Assembly: GCA_021780815.1 (NCBI GenBank)
Contig: JAJXYC010000013.1
Span: forward strand, 303,706 to 367,705
DNA length: 64,000 bases
Source: Bacteroidota bacterium
GTDB taxonomy: Bacteria > Bacteroidota > Ignavibacteria > Kapaibacteriales > UBA2268
Direction of reading: 5' to 3'
A program made the position numbers and the translations under genes. Positions 61,658-64,000 of the stretch are shown one piece after another. The first letter of the stretch is position 1, and each line of letters opens with the position of its first letter. The notes beneath the pieces were generated by a model that was not told the origin of the DNA, ran no database searches, and saw nothing but the letters and a program-made list of their open reading frames with translations.

Positions 61658-62167
61658 ATGATCTATGTTGATTTAATTCAAAATAAACCTGATGAAGAGA
61701 GATTTTACATCAGAAATGAATGTGGGGAATTAATTCACTCTCAACCTGCGATTGTAAAGAAAGAAAAAGAGACTTCCAAAAAAGTTGAAAAAGTTGAAGT
61801 AGCAAAAGCCGAAATACCTAAAATAGTTTATGATATTTACACTCAAGAGGAAGAAATAAAAAAAAAAGAAGCAGAACAATTACCTTGTGCTGGACCTCCT
61901 TGTTATTGGTGGATACAATATGGAGTAGCTAATAGTAAAGAAGAGTATGAAATAATGCTAAAAGTGTTGTATAATTTAGGTATAACGGATGTATCAAGAG
62001 ACAAAAATATTAAAGACCAATGGGTTTTAATATCTGCACCGGCAACAAATAAGGAAGTTCTTGAAATTAGGCTTGCTGAATACAAAGAAAAATTTGAAAA
62101 CAAATTAAAAGGACTTTTCGAAGATTGGAAATTAAATGCTAAAATTGTCCCAATTAATCAAAAATAA
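61658..62167 (+). CDS. Hypothetical protein, possibly N-terminally truncated
   Basis: 169 aa from ATG 61658. The same frame is open upstream to 61574 and reads like protein ('LLNKKYPESDFEPCN', 'IPYSRRAMIYVDLI') but has no standard start codon. Either translation begins inside a former longer gene or the real start has been lost. A charged middle region ('KKEKETSKKVEKVEVAKAE') separates the N-terminal part from a C-terminal ~90-residue unit ('PPCYWWIQYGVANSKEEYEIMLKVLYNLGITDVSRD' to 'LISAPATNKEVLEIRLAEYKEKF'). That unit vaguely resembles a SPOR repeat but is not convincing. No signal peptide. Its position next to a phage relic suggests phage-derived or accessory origin. Confidence 0.5.
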   Translation: MIYVDLIQNKPDEERFYIRNECGELIHSQPAIVKKEKETSKKVEKVEVAKAEIPKIVYDIYTQEEEIKKKEAEQLPCAGPPCYWWIQYGVANSKEEYEIMLKVLYNLGITDVSRDKNIKDQWVLISAPATNKEVLEIRLAEYKEKFENKLKGLFEDWKLNAKIVPINQK

Positions 62168-62251
62168 AATGATAAGACAAAGATTATTACTATAGGACAT
62201 TGTAAGTTTAATGGTTTAACAATTAGAGATTTCTAATAGTACTTATAAAAA

Positions 62252-62294
62252 TACCCCGAAGGTTAATAAGAATGCTTTTGGGGTTTATTTTTTT
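62252..62294 (+). terminator. Rho-independent terminator upstream of rpsO
   Basis: ACCCCGAAGG...CTTTTGGGGT forms a GC-rich stem followed by TTTATTTTTTT. It ends the upstream hypothetical gene's transcript. Confidence 0.88.
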
Positions 62295-62332
62295 AATTTT
62301 ATGTTTTATACAAACAATAATTTCTAATAATT

Positions 62333-62363
62333 TTTGTTAATTTAAAATTATTTGTTAATTTTG
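62333..62363 (+). promoter_or_regulatory. Bacteroidota-type promoter of rpsO
   Basis: TTTG (62333-62336), 19 bases, then TAATTTTG (62356-62363): an exact match to the TTTG-N19-TAnnTTTG consensus. The ATG lies about 27 bases downstream. Confidence 0.8.
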
Positions 62364-62390
62364 TAAATTATTTCAATTAGGTTTTTTAAT

Positions 62391-62657
62391 ATGATAACTA
62401 AACAAAGAAAAGCAACACTTGTTGAAAAATTTGGGGATACTCCTAAAGATTCGGGGAAATCAGAAGTTCAAATTGCAATATTGTCTGAAAGAATTGCTGA
62501 TTTAACAAAACATTTAGAAAAACATCCAAAAGATTTTCACACGCGTCGTGGAATGATTATGCTTGTAAGTAAGCGACGTAAACTTTTGAATTATTTGATG
62601 TCCCGCAATATAAATGCTTATCGTCAAATTCTAAAAGATTTATCACTCAGAAAATAA
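62391..62657 (+). CDS. rpsO: 30S ribosomal protein S15
   Basis: The 88-aa primary rRNA-binding protein of the small subunit. Family hallmarks: 'DTGKSEVQIA'-type 'DSGKSEVQIAILSERIADLTKHLEKHPKDFHTRRGMIMLVSKRRKLLNYL' (quoted here only as the region from residue 23 to 72) and a final helix 'YRQILKDLSLRK'. Length and motif order are standard. It has its own Bacteroidota-type promoter and is followed by a strong hairpin. The usual partner pnp is not in the window. Confidence 0.98.
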   Translation: MITKQRKATLVEKFGDTPKDSGKSEVQIAILSERIADLTKHLEKHPKDFHTRRGMIMLVSKRRKLLNYLMSRNINAYRQILKDLSLRK

Positions 62658-62677
62658 ACACAAATATTTTTTAACAT

Positions 62678-62711
62678 AAAAAAACTGCTTTTATTTAAAG
62701 CAGTTTTTTTA
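62678..62711. terminator. Bidirectional terminator between rpsO and the YVTN protein
   Basis: AAAAAAACTGCTTTTA / TTTAAAGCAGTTTTTTT: a GCAG/CTGC core with A-run and T-run feet, usable for both convergent genes. Confidence 0.9.
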
Positions 62712-62725
62712 TTCATAGTTCTAAC

Positions 62726-63736
62726 TTATTTATTATCTAGTACCAGAACTCCAAAAGTTTGTTCTTTCTTGCCATCTTTTTCTTGCGTATCTATAATTGT
62801 TGAAGTAAAAATTAAATGATTAACTTTATCTAAAGCCATTGTTCTGGCTCCTTCCATTGTTTTTATATTGTTCACTACTTTGTAATTATCTTTTGTTTCT
62901 TCTTTGATTACTGTAATTGTTCCTTCTCTGTTTGAGAAAAATACAAGTTTTTGTGAATTATCAAATGCACTTGCATCAACTCCTGCTCCGATTGGTAATG
63001 ATTGAATTACTTTTCCACTTAAAGCATCTACTACTACCATTAATTTGTTCCTTCCACCGATAAATAACCTATTGTTTGCAATATCCATAGCCATTGCAGA
63101 AGGATTTTCGCATGGTGCAAGTTTCCAATGTGAAAGTACCTTTAAATCTTTCGGGTCAAAGCAGACAACTTCACTTTTATCCTCAAGATTTACATACATT
63201 TTGCCTTTTTCATTTGAACAAGAAAACTCAGGGCTCCCTCCAAGTTCAACAGTGCCTATTACTTTATTAGTTTTGGCATCAATAGCAGTTGCATTACTGC
63301 TTCCACCATTGAATGTAAATATTCTTTTGGTGTAAGGCTCATAAACAATTGCATCAGGTTTTTTTTCGTTTAATTTGATGGTTTGAATTATTTTCAAAGT
63401 AGATAAATCAAAAACTGTTACTGTATTATTACCGCCGTTACTTATAAACCCCTTGTTTAAATCTGATACAATGGCTATTCCGTGAACACCACTTAAATCA
63501 TCAATTTTGCCAATAGATTTTAATGTTTTAATATTAATAATGTGAACTGATGTAGAATTTGAAACATAAAGTTTTTGAGCCTTTTCATCAATTGATAGAT
63601 AGTCATATCTTGGTTGTTCACTTAAACTAATTTTTTTTACTATTTTGTAATTGCTGTTTTGCGATAAAGCCGCATTTGCAGTAAGAAAAAAACTTATCGT
63701 AGTTAATACTAGTACGGATGTAAGTAATTTTTTCAT
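62726..63736 (-). CDS. Secreted YncE-like YVTN beta-propeller protein
   Basis: 336 aa: a signal peptide ('LLTSVLVLTTISFFLTANAALS') and then about seven ~42-residue propeller blades of the YVTN/YncE type ('KLYVSNSTSVHIINIKTLKSIGKI', 'KGFISNGGNNTVTVFDLSTLKIIQTI', 'RIFTFNGGSSNATAIDAKTNKVIGTVEL', 'RLFIGGRNKLMVVVDALSGKVIQSL'). Such propellers are periplasmic binding or scaffold proteins without known catalysis. E. coli YncE binds DNA in vitro. It is related to the propeller half of the phosphoesterase fusion at 54430 but has no enzyme domain. Convergent with rpsO. Confidence 0.9.
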   Translation of the reverse strand: MKKLLTSVLVLTTISFFLTANAALSQNSNYKIVKKISLSEQPRYDYLSIDEKAQKLYVSNSTSVHIINIKTLKSIGKIDDLSGVHGIAIVSDLNKGFISNGGNNTVTVFDLSTLKIIQTIKLNEKKPDAIVYEPYTKRIFTFNGGSSNATAIDAKTNKVIGTVELGGSPEFSCSNEKGKMYVNLEDKSEVVCFDPKDLKVLSHWKLAPCENPSAMAMDIANNRLFIGGRNKLMVVVDALSGKVIQSLPIGAGVDASAFDNSQKLVFFSNREGTITVIKEETKDNYKVVNNIKTMEGARTMALDKVNHLIFTSTIIDTQEKDGKKEQTFGVLVLDNK

Positions 63737-63980
63737 TTTTATATCTTCTTTTTATATTAAAAAAATGTTAAATATTGATAATTATTTATTTAAAGACGTT
63801 AAAGTTAAATTTAATTATTTTTATTAGAAAATATATTTCAGTGAAAAATTCGTGTAACAAATCCAAATATTTAATTATTTTTGTTAAATAATGTTTATTT
63901 TTCCAAAAAAAATTCTTAAATTTACTTTGATAAAATTGCAAAAGTTGTGAATATTTTTAAAAAATATTAGAGGTAATATT
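63737..63980. other. Promoter region between divergent genes
   Basis: About 245 AT-rich bases between the leftward YVTN gene and a rightward gene starting at the window edge. A TTTG near 63926 and TATTTTTA near 63952 could form a weak promoter, but the spacing is 22. Nothing else was seen. Confidence 0.35.
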
Positions 63981-64000
63981 ATGAAAAAACTTACACTTAT
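63981..64000 (+). CDS. Start of a gene truncated by the window edge
   Basis: ATG at 63981 follows AGAGGTAAT, a plausible ribosome site, and encodes 'MKKLTL', typical of a signal-peptide start. Only six codons are visible, so no function can be given. Confidence 0.5.

Overview
The window is a low-G+C, gene-dense bacterial chromosome segment. Several signs point to the Bacteroidota/Ignavibacteriota/Kapabacteria (FCB) group. Two secreted proteins end in type-IX-secretion sorting domains ('PNPT' start, 'YGTYY'/'IGVYY' end). Two promoters match TTTG-N19-TAnnTTTG. There is a Kdo transferase (Gram-negative outer membrane), a sodium-pumping decarboxylase operon and REP-type repeats with a RAYT transposase. 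No rRNA or universal marker other than rpsO is present, so I do not name a genus.

Layout: 1-3.85 kb holds the end of a kdp potassium-uptake operon (kdpC, kdpD, kdpE). 3.84-4.5 kb is a decayed HsdM fragment beside a tRNA(CAU). 4.5-16.1 kb is mostly housekeeping: a DUF151/UVR nuclease, Kdo transferase, enoyl-CoA hydratase, a phosphodiester glycosidase, a NamZ-like muramidase, a secreted amidase, GpmA, Ppx/GppA-HD, a PPP phosphatase and an MFS transporter. 16.1-17.0 kb is a gene graveyard ending in a second CAU tRNA (probably Ile2). 17.1-23.6 kb carries a Tat-type class V aminotransferase and a leftward run of secreted proteins, two with T9SS tails. 23.7-25.5 kb is a DEAD-box helicase. 25.8-28.6 kb is a compact three-gene operon: a PD-(D/E)XK-like sce7726 protein, an sce7725/Beta-protein homologue and a zinc-ribbon/RES protein. 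29.1-36.1 kb holds a beta-barrel/SppA fusion, tyrosine phenol-lyase, MnmA, an ECF sigma factor and CoaE.

36.1-42.9 kb, starting at tRNA-Glu, is an accessory island. It holds a split HipBST toxin-antitoxin operon with three evenly spaced palindromic operators, clusters of a 33-bp REP-like repeat, a RAYT transposase whose own reading frame contains an in-frame array of that repeat, and a single-chain restriction-modification enzyme. 43.2-49.6 kb holds a metal-efflux permease with an HMA domain, a giant BadF-type CoA-dehydratase activase and a DUF805 membrane protein with a long structured leader. 50.0-53.7 kb is a methylmalonyl-CoA-decarboxylase-type Na+ pump operon (mmdA, small ORF, gamma subunit, biotin carrier, beta subunit). 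53.7-54.4 kb is non-coding and partly structured. 54.4-56.9 kb is a YncE/phosphoesterase fusion. 56.9-60.6 kb is a second single-chain R-M-S enzyme. 60.8-61.6 kb is a phage relic in which a Mu-I-protein-like fragment runs into a Dam methylase fragment. The window ends with rpsO, a YVTN beta-propeller protein and the first bases of another gene.

The window therefore mixes stable housekeeping blocks with repeatedly used insertion points near tRNAs. These carry anti-phage or toxin-antitoxin modules, some intact and some in ruins. The sce7726-sce7725-RES operon is the strongest candidate for a poorly described system. The RAYT gene colonised by its presumed own REP elements is the most striking sequence structure.
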